From Actinomycetes bacterium (lineage in GTDB: Bacteria > Actinomycetota > Acidimicrobiia > Acidimicrobiales > Acidimicrobiaceae), in the NCBI GenBank assembly GCA_021785315.1, contig JAJYFX010000053.1, positions 1 through 8,705 of the forward strand: 8,705 nt of DNA, in the 5' to 3' direction. The translations under genes were made by a program, and so were the position numbers. The notes beneath the pieces were generated by a model, which did not search any database, was not told the origin of the DNA, and was given only the letters and a program-made list of their open reading frames with translations. Shown here piece after piece: positions 1-6,187 of the stretch (position 1 is its first letter; the number at the start of each line of letters is the position of its first letter).

Positions 1-18
1 ACTCAGCAACTCAAACCG

Positions 19-38
19 CTTCTTGCTCATGCAAGAAG
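19..38. repeat. Perfect 8-bp hairpin next to the RES toxin remnant
   Basis: CTTCTTGC and GCAAGAAG form a perfect 8-bp stem around the four-base loop TCAT, and the flanking G and T could add a wobble pair. It lies just beyond the point where the RES toxin reading frame becomes unreadable on the minus strand. Only a short, interrupted T stretch follows on that strand, so it is a poor match to an intrinsic terminator. It could be a weak transcription end for the TA operon or a chance hairpin. Confidence 0.4.
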
Positions 39-78
39 TTCATCAAAACAACCGCATCAAGCAGAAGTCTCCAGCTTG

Positions 79-310
79 AGGCCGAACCTATTTATGAAAT
101 ACGCTCTACAAAACAAGATAGCCTCTGCGACGAAGAATACAGCACGCGATAGAAACCAACTGGATCGTCGAATCGGCTACCGAAAGTGCGATCTTCATTA
201 GCCCAAATCCAATCGGGCGGTTGCCATGGCGAAGGCAACCGCCCGAGTCGAAAGATAGGAGCGTTTGGAGTGCAGACCGACAGATGATCTGCGGTGAAAG
301 AGATAAGCAA
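79..310 (-). pseudogene. RES-domain toxin, frameshifted and truncated
   Basis: The frame starts at a TTG (308-310). A GGAGG sits six bases upstream inside the last codons of the antitoxin gene, which supports this unusual start and translational coupling. The 72-residue product matches the N-terminal half of RES toxins (the ParT/MbcT group, which degrade NAD+): F-R-L-G-R at 20-24, F-G-S-R-F-D-D-P at 43-50, Y-R-V-L-Y at 54-58, then S-S-Q-R-L and C-F-V-E ending at Glu69. These supply the arginine, tyrosine and glutamate positions typical of the active site. Family members then continue as E-T-L-A-R-F-R-P, but here a TAA follows E-R-I-S. A V-R-P in another frame at 79-87 and an R-F in the third frame suggest one or two small indels. 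The C-terminal half, which holds the rest of the NAD+ site, is not readable to the window edge. The product should be inactive. Confidence 0.8.
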
Positions 311-312
311 AC

Positions 313-702
313 CTAGCCTCCGGCAGCGAATGTTCTGGCAGCACCCAATATGAGGGGAGCCACCTTATCCAGGTTCTTTTCTCGGATCATGCGTATAGGA
401 ACGCGATCGCCGAGTTCAGGATTTACGCCCATCAGCCATGCCTGAACAACAGATGGTGAATCTACGGTACTTAACGTCATGACGACGTGATAGGCAAAAC
501 GCAGATGCCGCTCCGCCTCGTTGTAAGAGTGCGCCCCTTCCATCCAACGCACGAGAGCCCGTGTGTCTTTGACGCCGGCGATATAGGCAGTCAACTTCTT
601 GCCCACAATAGACACCAGTGCGGTGATGATCTCGGGCATCGGAAGCATGAGTGAATTCCTGTGTGCCTCAAGATCCGGCTTAGACAAAGAAAGAGTGGCC
701 AT
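313..702 (-). CDS. Xre/MbcA/ParS-type antitoxin of a RES module
   Basis: This 129-residue protein is the expected antitoxin of the downstream RES toxin. It would bind and block the toxin and repress its own promoter. Residues about 24-57 form the N-terminal part, with the family signature K-L-T-A-Y-I-A-G-V-K-D-T-R followed by R-W. Residues about 63-129 match the toxin-binding DUF2384-type domain, with Q-A-W-L-M-G-V-N-P, then D-R-V-P-I-R and a C-terminal A-A-R-T-F-A-A-G-G, all typical of this family. The ATG at 700-702 has GGGAGGT about seven bases upstream. The gene ends two bases before the toxin TTG, so the order is antitoxin then toxin with tight coupling. It is the only TA gene in the window without a visible lesion. 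With its toxin broken it is now an orphan, which could still act as a repressor or neutralise related RES toxins elsewhere; that last point is inference. Confidence 0.88.
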   Translation of the reverse strand: MATLSLSKPDLEAHRNSLMLPMPEIITALVSIVGKKLTAYIAGVKDTRALVRWMEGAHSYNEAERHLRFAYHVVMTLSTVDSPSVVQAWLMGVNPELGDRVPIRMIREKNLDKVAPLILGAARTFAAGG

Positions 703-724
703 GGCGAGTACCTCCCATTTATCA

Positions 725-752
725 AGGATAGGCGTTTACACTGTAATGTCAA
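725..752 (-). promoter_or_regulatory. Predicted promoter of the Xre-type antitoxin gene
   Basis: Read on the minus strand, TTGACA (747-752) is a perfect -35 box. It is followed after 16 bases by TATCCT (725-730), a 4/6 match to the -10 box. Transcription would begin near 718, giving a leader of about 16 bases that still includes the GGGAGGT ribosome site. The spacer contains the palindrome TTACAGTGTAA, so a bound repressor would directly block RNA polymerase. Confidence 0.65.
736..746. promoter_or_regulatory. Operator-like palindrome TTACACTGTAA, site 1
   Basis: This is a perfect 11-bp palindrome around one central base, lying inside the -35/-10 spacer of the antitoxin promoter. With the adjoining TG it forms one arm of a 12/13 inverted match to site 2 (778-790). 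Autoregulation by the antitoxin or the TA complex is usual for such modules; binding here is inferred. Confidence 0.55.
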
Positions 753-779
753 GAAAATATCAGTCAAATAACGTCACCA

Positions 780-790
780 TTGCAGTGTAA
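780..790. promoter_or_regulatory. Operator-like near-palindrome TTGCAGTGTAA, site 2
   Basis: It differs from site 1 read on the other strand at one position, and the shared block extends to 13 bases (CATTGCAGTGTAA against TTACACTGTAATG inverted). Centre-to-centre distance to site 1 is 44 bp, about four helical turns. That would put two bound repressors on the same face of the DNA, upstream of the antitoxin promoter. Confidence 0.45.
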
Positions 791-898
791 CTGAGCGCGG
801 CAAATCAGTCTCTGGAGCAGGTCGGAAGCAGCCGTTGTGGCCGGAATGTTGGCGTCGCTGCGCTTTTTTTGGGTTGTTCAGCACAACAAAATCGAGCA

Positions 899-934
899 TG
901 TCCCGCTTGCAGTTGAAAGTGGGGAGCGGCGGTT
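899..934 (+). repeat. Left terminal inverted repeat of the IS256-family element
   Basis: It begins TGTCCC and contains AGTTGAAAGT (911-920) and GAGCGGCGGTT (924-934). It mirrors 2289-2322 with a two-base length difference and a divergent six-base block after TGTCCC. This is the end nearest the transposase stop codon. Confidence 0.8.
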
Positions 935-946
935 AGGTTGATGGTA

Positions 947-2236
947 CTACGCGACCTTCTTGCTGGCGGTCGCAGTGGGGTTGAGGATCGCTTCCAGCGC
1001 CCAGAGGTCTTTGTGTCCCATGATGCGTTTGAAGCGTTTCTCGGTTCTGAGGAAGGCCGAAGCCATCCAACGGAAGACCATCTTGCCATTCTGCCAGTGG
1101 GTCACGCGGCGGGTCTGGATGCGTACTCCGGCGTGCGGGCTCTCGATGATGTTGGTGGTGGCCAGGCAGCGGTGCAGCGCCGGCGGGATGTCCAGCCGGT
1201 TAATGGTGAAGCACTCCTCCAGGCCCTCCAGCAGACTGGCCGCCGCCTGCGGATACTTTTGGTCCAGCCATGCTGCCAGCTTCTTGATGCGCGCGATGCC
1301 CTTGTCGGCGTCCAGTTTCCAGGCCGCCCGCAGCAGGCTTTTGACCTGCGGCTTGTCGTCCTTGGGCAGATAGTCGAGCACGTTCCGCAGCTTGTGGGCG
1401 CGGCAGCGTTGCACCTTCTGGTCCGTACCGAAGACGGCGTTGATAGCGGCGCGCAGCGCCTTGGAGCCGTCGATGACGAACAACATCTTGCGCTTGGGAT
1501 CAACGCCCCTGGAGACGATGTCTTCGAGAAGCTCGGTGATGACGGTCGAGTTTTCCGTGGCTCCTTCGCGGATGCCCAGCACATGCTTATGGCCTTCCGA
1601 GTCCACACCCACTGCGCCGATCATGGTGTATTCGCCGAAGTTGAGTCCGTCGATGTAGACCACCAGCAGTTTCAGTTCGTCGAAGCGGCGGCTGACCAGC
1701 GCCTCGACCTCGGCTTGGGATGCCTCGATCGCCGCCCGGCTGACCGCCGAGCGCGACACCCCGGCCGTCTCGGCCATCTGCGGGATGACCTGCTTGTAGT
1801 TGCGCGTGGAAACCCCGTGCATCAGGATGTCCAGCATGCGCTTGCCCATCTGGGCAGGATTTTGCATGGCAGCGTAGGCCGGAACTTCCACTTCCTGGCT
1901 GCGCGTCCCCTTGGTTCGCAAGCGCGGCGGCTGAACTTCCAACTTGCGGTCACTCAGAAGCACCTGGCCAGCCTGGCGACCGTAGAACACCACCTCGCCT
2001 GTGCGCTGCTTACCCTGCTGCTGGGGACCGCCTGCAGCCTCCATGGCCGACAGTTGCAGCACGGCCTGAATAGCCGCTCGTCCGGTTGTGTCGATCAGCT
2101 CGTCGCAGGCCATCTGGCACTGCTCGATCAGATCCACCATGGGCAGCAGTCCCTGCCCGTTCTTGACCAGAAAGCTGGCCAGCTCTTGTTCGTTGAGTTT
2201 CCCTTGTTTGCGGATGGTGCGGTAAGCTCTTTTCAC
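947..2236 (-). CDS. IS256-family (mutator-type) DDE transposase
   Basis: This enzyme cuts and moves the surrounding element. I place the start at the GTG 2234-2236, which has AAGGAGA six bases upstream, rather than at a TTG further out inside the terminal repeat. That gives 429 residues, about the normal family length. The mutator-type catalytic triad is visible: Asp196 in Y-I-D-G, Asp256 in V-I-D-G-S-K-A and Glu365 in T-N-I-I-E-S. The family C-x2-H motif is Cys278/His281 (R-C-R-A-H-K-L-R-N-V). A helix-turn-helix-like stretch lies at about 155-173. No frameshift or internal stop was found, so the protein looks functional. A hairpin at 2264-2286 lies in the leader and may limit expression from outside promoters. 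The long open frame on the opposite strand is an antisense shadow. Confidence 0.93.
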   Translation of the reverse strand: MKRAYRTIRKQGKLNEQELASFLVKNGQGLLPMVDLIEQCQMACDELIDTTGRAAIQAVLQLSAMEAAGGPQQQGKQRTGEVVFYGRQAGQVLLSDRKLEVQPPRLRTKGTRSQEVEVPAYAAMQNPAQMGKRMLDILMHGVSTRNYKQVIPQMAETAGVSRSAVSRAAIEASQAEVEALVSRRFDELKLLVVYIDGLNFGEYTMIGAVGVDSEGHKHVLGIREGATENSTVITELLEDIVSRGVDPKRKMLFVIDGSKALRAAINAVFGTDQKVQRCRAHKLRNVLDYLPKDDKPQVKSLLRAAWKLDADKGIARIKKLAAWLDQKYPQAAASLLEGLEECFTINRLDIPPALHRCLATTNIIESPHAGVRIQTRRVTHWQNGKMVFRWMASAFLRTEKRFKRIMGHKDLWALEAILNPTATASKKVA

Positions 2237-2263
2237 GGCGGTTCTCCTTGTAAAAGGTTGGCA

Positions 2264-2286
2264 ACCCGATTCTTCCAGAATCGGGT
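2264..2286. repeat. 9-bp hairpin in the transposase leader
   Basis: ACCCGATTC and GAATCGGGT form a perfect 9-bp stem with the loop TTCCA. It lies between the right terminal repeat and the transposase ribosome site. Just downstream on the minus strand, CCTT-TTAC-AAGG forms a second small stem that would pair the AAGG of the ribosome site. Structures in this position are known in many IS elements to prevent translation from transcripts that enter from outside; that role here is inferred. Confidence 0.6.
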
Positions 2287-2288
2287 CG

Positions 2289-2322
2289 AACCGCCGCTCA
2301 ACTTTCAACTACGGATGGGACA
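2289..2322 (-). repeat. Right terminal inverted repeat of the IS256-family element
   Basis: Read in reverse it runs TGTCCC, six variable bases, AGTTGAAAGT, T, GAGCGGCGGTT, matching the left end. Its outer edge abuts the truncated antitoxin at 2323. Matching GAGxATGTCCC outside both ends hints that the repeat could extend about five bases further. Confidence 0.8.
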
Positions 2323-2600
2323 TCCTCTCGAAGACGCGCCGCACCTTCACCGTCAGCTTTCCCTCAGACCTCGCCAGCCAGGTGGAACGGCTGGCGAAGC
2401 AGGAGAGCAGGACGACCAGCGAGCTGTTCCGAGAGGCATTCCGCACCTATCGCGCACAGCAGTTGCGCAAGACCCTGGACGAACTGAACGCACTGGGACG
2501 CGCCGACGACCACAAGGGGTATACGCCTGAAGATGTGGAGCGTCTGGTGCGGGAGGTTCGCACCGAGAAGAAGCAGAGAAGAAGCCGCCGCCTCCTATGA
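2323..2600 (+). pseudogene. RHH (CopG-like) antitoxin, 5' end cut off by the IS
   Basis: The frame encodes a ribbon-helix-helix antitoxin: the DNA-binding strand R-T-F-T-V-S-F-P, then helices through Q-V-E-R-L-A-K-Q-E and T-S-E-L-F-R-E-A-F-R-T-Y. A C-terminal tail follows with Y-T-P-E-D-V-E-R-L and a basic end (K-K-Q-R-R-S-R-R). It would neutralise the PIN toxin, whose ATG overlaps this gene's TGA (ATGA, 2597-2600). By comparison with the second copy at 8523, only the first three or four codons are missing. The IS right end is fused there, the frame stays open back to a TAA at 2223, and no ATG, GTG or TTG occurs until the GTG at 2382. Starting at that GTG would lose the DNA-binding strand. 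Promoter and ribosome site are also gone, so the gene should be silent or give a truncated product. Confidence 0.85.
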
Positions 2601-2910
2601 TCGTCGTTGTCGACTCAGGGATATGGATCTCGGCAATTGAGTTTGGAGGGACGCCCGCCATAGCCATCGAGAAGGTGCTCCAGGCAGGTGGCCTTGCCAT
2701 CAGTCTGGAGATTGAAGAGGAAGTTTTCCGCGTGCTGCAGGACAAGTTCGGCCGCAACCCCCAGATGCTCCAGAGGCGGCTTGGGCCACCGGAGAGATGG
2801 ACGGAGTTTACCGCGACTCAAAGGATGACTGCATGGTGGAATGCGCAGTAAAAGCCGGTGCACTACTCCTGCCAGAGCGACGTCGCCTATGCCTCCTGAT
2901 AACACCCCGT
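2597..2910 (+). pseudogene. PIN-domain toxin (VapC-like), frameshifted
   Basis: The ATG lies inside the antitoxin stop. The N-terminal 61 residues match the PIN-family RNase toxins: M-I-V-V-V-D-S-G-I-W-I-S-A with catalytic Asp6, and S-L-E-I-E-E-E-V-F-R-V-L-Q-D-K-F-G with the conserved acidic position. After about residue 61 the frame turns into unrelated sequence and stops at 2849-2851. In the adjacent frame at 2800-2862 the missing core returns as D-G-V-Y-R-D-S-K-D-D-C-M-V-E-C-A-V-K-A-G-A, which carries the second acidic cluster, and an I-T-P-R near 2899-2910 resembles the family's end. A small deletion with frameshift between about 2780 and 2800 explains this. The last block is also shorter than usual. 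The toxin should be inactive. No other gene lies before the convergent stop at 2965. Confidence 0.82.
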
Positions 2911-2964
2911 CCATGCCCTATCAATCAGATAAAGCCACAGAACTTGCGAGAGAGTCCTTCGAAC

Positions 2965-4305
2965 CTATAATCGGCCAGTCCATTCCATGCCAGATCGTGA
3001 TGAAGGCAGGGGCAGCAGCAACACTTGAAGATCATCCTCAAGCTCCCCGTCGACGACAGACACCTCAGTGCAATAAGCTCTATAGCCTTCAAGAAAATGG
3101 GGATTGCGATATTCGACATTGGAATCGCTTGGCCAAGCGAAAACCCGGTACCGGCCGGACGGAATGTCCCCTACTCGGAATTTCCCAAGATGATCCGCCT
3201 GCAATGCGATGGTTACACCGGAGCCCTCCGACTCAACAACGATTAAAACTCGGTCGGGGTCAATGTCCCCAAGATCGATCGATCCTTGAATCATCCCAGA
3301 ACATCTGACCGCATTAACCACCAAGGAGAGTCCTGCGGGTCCCGGCGGCACTTCAAGGTCCGGTCCGGCTTGATACCGGCCATTGATCACGATCGATGCT
3401 ACGCATGCCGCACCGCCCCCAGATATCATGAGGACGTAGGATGCTGGGGGGACTGAGGCAAACTTGAGCGTACCGTTAGCTTTGACATCCGCAGACTGGT
3501 CAGGAATATTTGAGTCTTTGCTGTAAAGAATTAGCCGATGAACGGCGTTAGTCTGTCCATCTGCAACGACGACCCTCCCGCCGATCGACGCATTCCAAAT
3601 TGCTGTGACCGCGACTCCGACCACATCCCGGCTACCGACGAATAGATCTTGAGTGCTGGCATATTCTGTACCGAGTGAATACCAGCGAACAGACAACCTG
3701 TAAGACCCGGGTGGAACTCCGCTGGCGTCGAAAACACCCGACAGCGGAGAGTACCCAAAGTATGCCCCGGTATTTACTTCTCCGCCGCGGGATCGGCAAT
3801 AGAGCGTGAACTCTGCATCCTTCGGGTCGGCAGGTATGCTGCCGCGAATGTGGACACCAACGGTGGGGCCAAGGCCGAAATCAGCTGTCGCGGTATCACC
3901 TTCTTTTAAATCAATCGAGAGAGCGCTCGCCAAGTCCGTCGCTCCCGGATAGAAATCGAAGGAAGCGGCGTTACCCCCGGAATTATCAAGTGAAGCAGAA
4001 GGTGCTTTTCCAACAGGATGATGCGGGTTGAAGACGGCCAGATAGCTACCGGCTGGTAGGTTCGGACACAAGTAACTGCCATTCTTGCTCGTCTCAGCGG
4101 AGCACCTCTCAATCAACCGCTCCCTCCCGTCGACAATCCGCAAATCAAAAGCAGTTACGTAACCCGAAACAGCAGACCCAGACCGATCTGTCACCATGCC
4201 GCAAATCGAGGAGGTAAGACTATCAACGGCTATCGGCCTCAGATTTCCGCGCGGAACAACTTGAGATATGATGATGGAATTGAGAAGTAAGAGTCGACGG
4301 ATCAT
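2965..4305 (-). CDS. Secreted carboxypeptidase-regulatory-like repeat protein
   Basis: Predicted exported protein of 446 residues. I choose the ATG 4303-4305 because it opens with a signal peptide (M-I-R-R then L-L-L-L-N-S-I-I-I-S). The frame extends upstream to a GTG at 4527, but that stretch has no export signal or ribosome site; the upstream site of the chosen ATG is itself weak (GAAAGA). Four times the chain shows a turn of the type G-x-[FYL]-x3-4-[LIV]-P-x-[GS]-x-Y: near residues 76 (L-P-A-G-S-Y), 190 (V-P-P-G-S-Y), 280 (V-P-P-A-S-Y) and 380 (I-P-S-G-R-Y). This is the hallmark of carboxypeptidase-regulatory-like or prealbumin-like beta-sandwich domains, common in surface proteins of Acidobacteriota. 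No enzymatic domain is visible, so a structural or binding role outside the cytoplasm is likely, but the ligand is unknown. Its end converges with the broken PIN gene. Confidence 0.75.
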   Translation of the reverse strand: MIRRLLLLNSIIISQVVPRGNLRPIAVDSLTSSICGMVTDRSGSAVSGYVTAFDLRIVDGRERLIERCSAETSKNGSYLCPNLPAGSYLAVFNPHHPVGKAPSASLDNSGGNAASFDFYPGATDLASALSIDLKEGDTATADFGLGPTVGVHIRGSIPADPKDAEFTLYCRSRGGEVNTGAYFGYSPLSGVFDASGVPPGSYRLSVRWYSLGTEYASTQDLFVGSRDVVGVAVTAIWNASIGGRVVVADGQTNAVHRLILYSKDSNIPDQSADVKANGTLKFASVPPASYVLMISGGGAACVASIVINGRYQAGPDLEVPPGPAGLSLVVNAVRCSGMIQGSIDLGDIDPDRVLIVVESEGSGVTIALQADHLGKFRVGDIPSGRYRVFAWPSDSNVEYRNPHFLEGYRAYCTEVSVVDGELEDDLQVLLLPLPSSRSGMEWTGRL

Positions 4306-4559
4306 CAACTTCGATCTTTCTTTGGCAGGCAGGCGGCAGCGCTCCGTTGCTTCAATAGACTCGGCTATGCGCAAACTGAAACCTTGGACTCCAGCCTGAA
4401 CCGCTAGTGCTTGGGGCACTTCAAGGACGACTGAGGCCATTCTGTCGCTGCAGTGGCAACTCAGCCTTGGAAGGGCCACGAATAGCACCCCGCCAGCCAC
4501 CTTTGTTTGAGGCGGTCGCCAGAACACGGCAACACACCACCGACCACTCTCGAGTCTGT

Positions 4560-5633
4560 TTAATTGGAAGCTAGGGCGGTAAAGAGCGGCGTCGGGTCGC
4601 CACTATTTGATTGAAATTGAAGCGAAAGGTCTCCGTTATAAAGGGAAAGTGCTGGAGTGGACCCGATTTGGATACCTGTATATTGGTTAGCCGTCCAGTT
4701 TGTCCCATCCGTACTTTCGAAAACGAAAAGGTCATGCGCTGAACTATCCTGTTGGGTCGCAAGCACTAGGGTATTGTTAAATACCACCATGGATCCGCCA
4801 CTACCCATTGCTAGGCTCTTTTCCCCGTTGAAACTCCATGTAGTACCGTCGGTACTGCTGTAAACAAACATATAGCGACTAGAATTATTCTGCTGTGAAC
4901 ATAGCCAAAGAGTGCCATTTAATTCCGCGACGGCCGGCTGAGAGGCACTTGAGATGTTCAGGTTGGGGTCGCCTCCCATATTTGAGTCGCTCAAACTCCA
5001 CGTTCCAGAGCCGCTTTGGGTTAGTTCGTAGAATGCATTGTTTACATTCGTAATGTCTGAACCGAAAATGATCACCAGTTGAGGAATCCCATCTGAGTTT
5101 GTGAACACCGTCATAGCAGGCGAGGTTGTGAGGTTAACGGCGGAAGACTGGTAAACCAAGCGGAATGTATAGGCGACATTGTTGGCAATTGGAACAGCCT
5201 CTATTACATCAATTCCAAGAGTGTTAGCGTCTGCATAAGTTATATAAATATTGCCCTGGAAGACACCAACTGACGCAGAGCAAGTACTGGGATGGCTCGC
5301 CAAACAGTCAATATACGGAACCGTAGTACTGGCGCCGACGCTCGAAGTGAGGGGCTGACCGGATGCCTGAATATTATAGGCTGAGGTCGTCCCGTTGGTT
5401 GATATTGAATAATTTAGGGCACCGCCATATGAATATACGGACATCAATACGGACGTGTAAAGGCCGTTCGGGACCTGCGCCGAAGAGACCCCAGCATCCA
5501 ACAGTAGTTGCGATTGCTCAGCTGGCGCGCCGAAGGACGGGAATGTTTGAGCTGAAGACGCAGATGCCACGATGAACTCGAGCGCCAAGAGCATTAAGAC
5601 ACACGGGTTCGGGTTCTTAATGATAGTTGCCAT
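4560..5633 (-). CDS. Secreted Asp-box, beta-propeller-like protein
   Basis: 357 residues starting at the ATG 5631-5633, with GAGGA about five bases upstream. Residues about 1-28 form a signal peptide (hydrophobic core V-L-M-L-L-A-L-E-F-I-V-A, then A-S-S-A before Q-T-F), so the protein should be exported. The C-terminal half has near-repeats of about 47 residues, each with a strand of the type F/L-N-N-T-L-x-L, a Q-Q-x-S-S turn, F-V-Y/F, and an Asp-box-like S-T-D-G-T-x-W at 260-266 and 307-313. A weaker one (S-G-S-G-T-W) ends at 212. Such repeats form sialidase-like propeller blades. The chain seems to hold about five, fewer than a closed propeller normally has. No catalytic residues can be named and the function is unknown. 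The next gene on the strand starts 254 bases downstream. Confidence 0.75.
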   Translation of the reverse strand: MATIIKNPNPCVLMLLALEFIVASASSAQTFPSFGAPAEQSQLLLDAGVSSAQVPNGLYTSVLMSVYSYGGALNYSISTNGTTSAYNIQASGQPLTSSVGASTTVPYIDCLASHPSTCSASVGVFQGNIYITYADANTLGIDVIEAVPIANNVAYTFRLVYQSSAVNLTTSPAMTVFTNSDGIPQLVIIFGSDITNVNNAFYELTQSGSGTWSLSDSNMGGDPNLNISSASQPAVAELNGTLWLCSQQNNSSRYMFVYSSTDGTTWSFNGEKSLAMGSGGSMVVFNNTLVLATQQDSSAHDLFVFESTDGTNWTANQYTGIQIGSTPALSLYNGDLSLQFQSNSGDPTPLFTALASN

Positions 5634-5828
5634 ATTTTCCTCAAATTATCGACTCGGCGGGAAAAGGGCACAGCCTGGCCAGCTTTTGAAGAGCTGCCGC
5701 GCAGAGCGGGGACCCGGAATGACATTTGCTTCACGCCGACCGAATAAGATGCCGTAGGTTAGGCTGCGTTGATATCGAAACCTAGGGAGTGAAAGTGAGT
5801 CAGAGGACCAAGTCAAGACTAGCACCGA

Positions 5829-5876
5829 TTCCCCACATAGGGGAAAAGCGATGTGTTACCAGGGTATTAATCCTGG
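5829..5876. repeat. Two adjacent small hairpins
   Basis: TTCCCC-acata-GGGGAA (5829-5845) is a perfect 6-bp stem. CCAGG-gtattaat-CCTGG (5859-5876) is a 5-bp stem fourteen bases further on. Neither is followed by a T run on either strand, so they are not good intrinsic terminators. Their closeness is noteworthy but could be chance. Confidence 0.35.
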
Positions 5877-6155
5877 CACGGTGTCCCGAAACAGCGTATG
5901 GGCGTGTTCGAATTGGGAAATAACTGGCATGTTGAGCGGACGTCCAAAAGTCGTCTCTGAGATGGATCGCAGAAGAGCGCAAGGATTTGAGTGGATTTGT
6001 CGGTCCGCGTGCCTTCCACATGCCCAGGCTGAACGGGTTACGGCGGTACATTGGTCAGTCGAGGATTTATCCGACTCGGTTCAACAAAAAGAAACAGCGG
6101 CTCGGGCTGATTCCAAGACGGCCAGCCGTAGAGGCTGCTCTCGGAGCGTAGACGA

Positions 6156-6187
6156 GTCGGACAGCGGCCTCGAAAGATCCGTCCGAC
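6156..6187. repeat. Inverted repeat GTCGGAC...GTCCGAC
   Basis: A perfect 7-bp inverted repeat with an 18-base loop lies about 110 bases beyond the stop of the glycosyltransferase-like gene. It has no T run. It may form part of the 3' end structure of that transcript or be a protein site. Confidence 0.35.

Larger units (their letters stand above)
899..2322 (-). mobile_element. IS256-family insertion sequence, complete
   Basis: The element is 1424 bp, within the usual size for the family. Its ends are imperfect terminal inverted repeats. At 899-934 the order is TGTCCC, six variable bases, AGTTGAAAGT, then GAGCGGCGGTT. The right end (2289-2322) read in reverse gives the same blocks in the same order, with two bases fewer before the last block. 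One transposase gene fills the interior. The 8-9 bases just outside the two ends do not match, so no target-site duplication is visible; either the ends are slightly misplaced or one flank was lost after insertion. The right end sits inside the N-terminal codons of an RHH antitoxin gene. Confidence 0.85.

Noticed and set aside
599..790. Small plus-strand open frame over the antitoxin and its promoter
   Set aside because: It is antisense to the well-supported antitoxin gene and has no ribosome site or family resemblance.
840..890. T run at 865-871 with a nearby GCAGC/GCTGC pairing as a terminator
   Set aside because: The stem is only five bases with a very long loop, and no gene on that strand ends there.
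2234..2308. Earlier TTG start for the transposase at 2308
   Set aside because: It lies inside the terminal inverted repeat and has no ribosome site. The GTG at 2236 has AAGGAGA at ideal spacing and gives the normal family length.
938..2530. Long plus-strand open frame of 530 codons across the IS
   Set aside because: It lies antisense to the transposase, whose catalytic motifs are unmistakable on the minus strand. The plus-strand product is low in recognisable structure and rich in H, Q and R, as expected of a shadow frame.
2841..3308. Plus-strand open frame of 155 codons
   Set aside because: It straddles the PIN remnant and the antisense of the repeat protein, with no recognisable domain or start signal.
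4306..4527. Upstream GTG start for the carboxypeptidase-regulatory-like protein
   Set aside because: The extra 74 residues show no signal peptide or domain and the GTG has no ribosome site, whereas the ATG at 4305 opens a plausible signal peptide.
5905..5925. T-loop-like GTTCGAATT suggesting a tRNA
   Set aside because: The flanking bases do not pair into a T stem and no acceptor, D or anticodon arms could be placed around it.
5936..6151. Plus-strand frame of 71 codons, protein-like in composition
   Set aside because: It has no start codon with a ribosome site and matches no family I recognise. It is kept only as a note in the gap finding.
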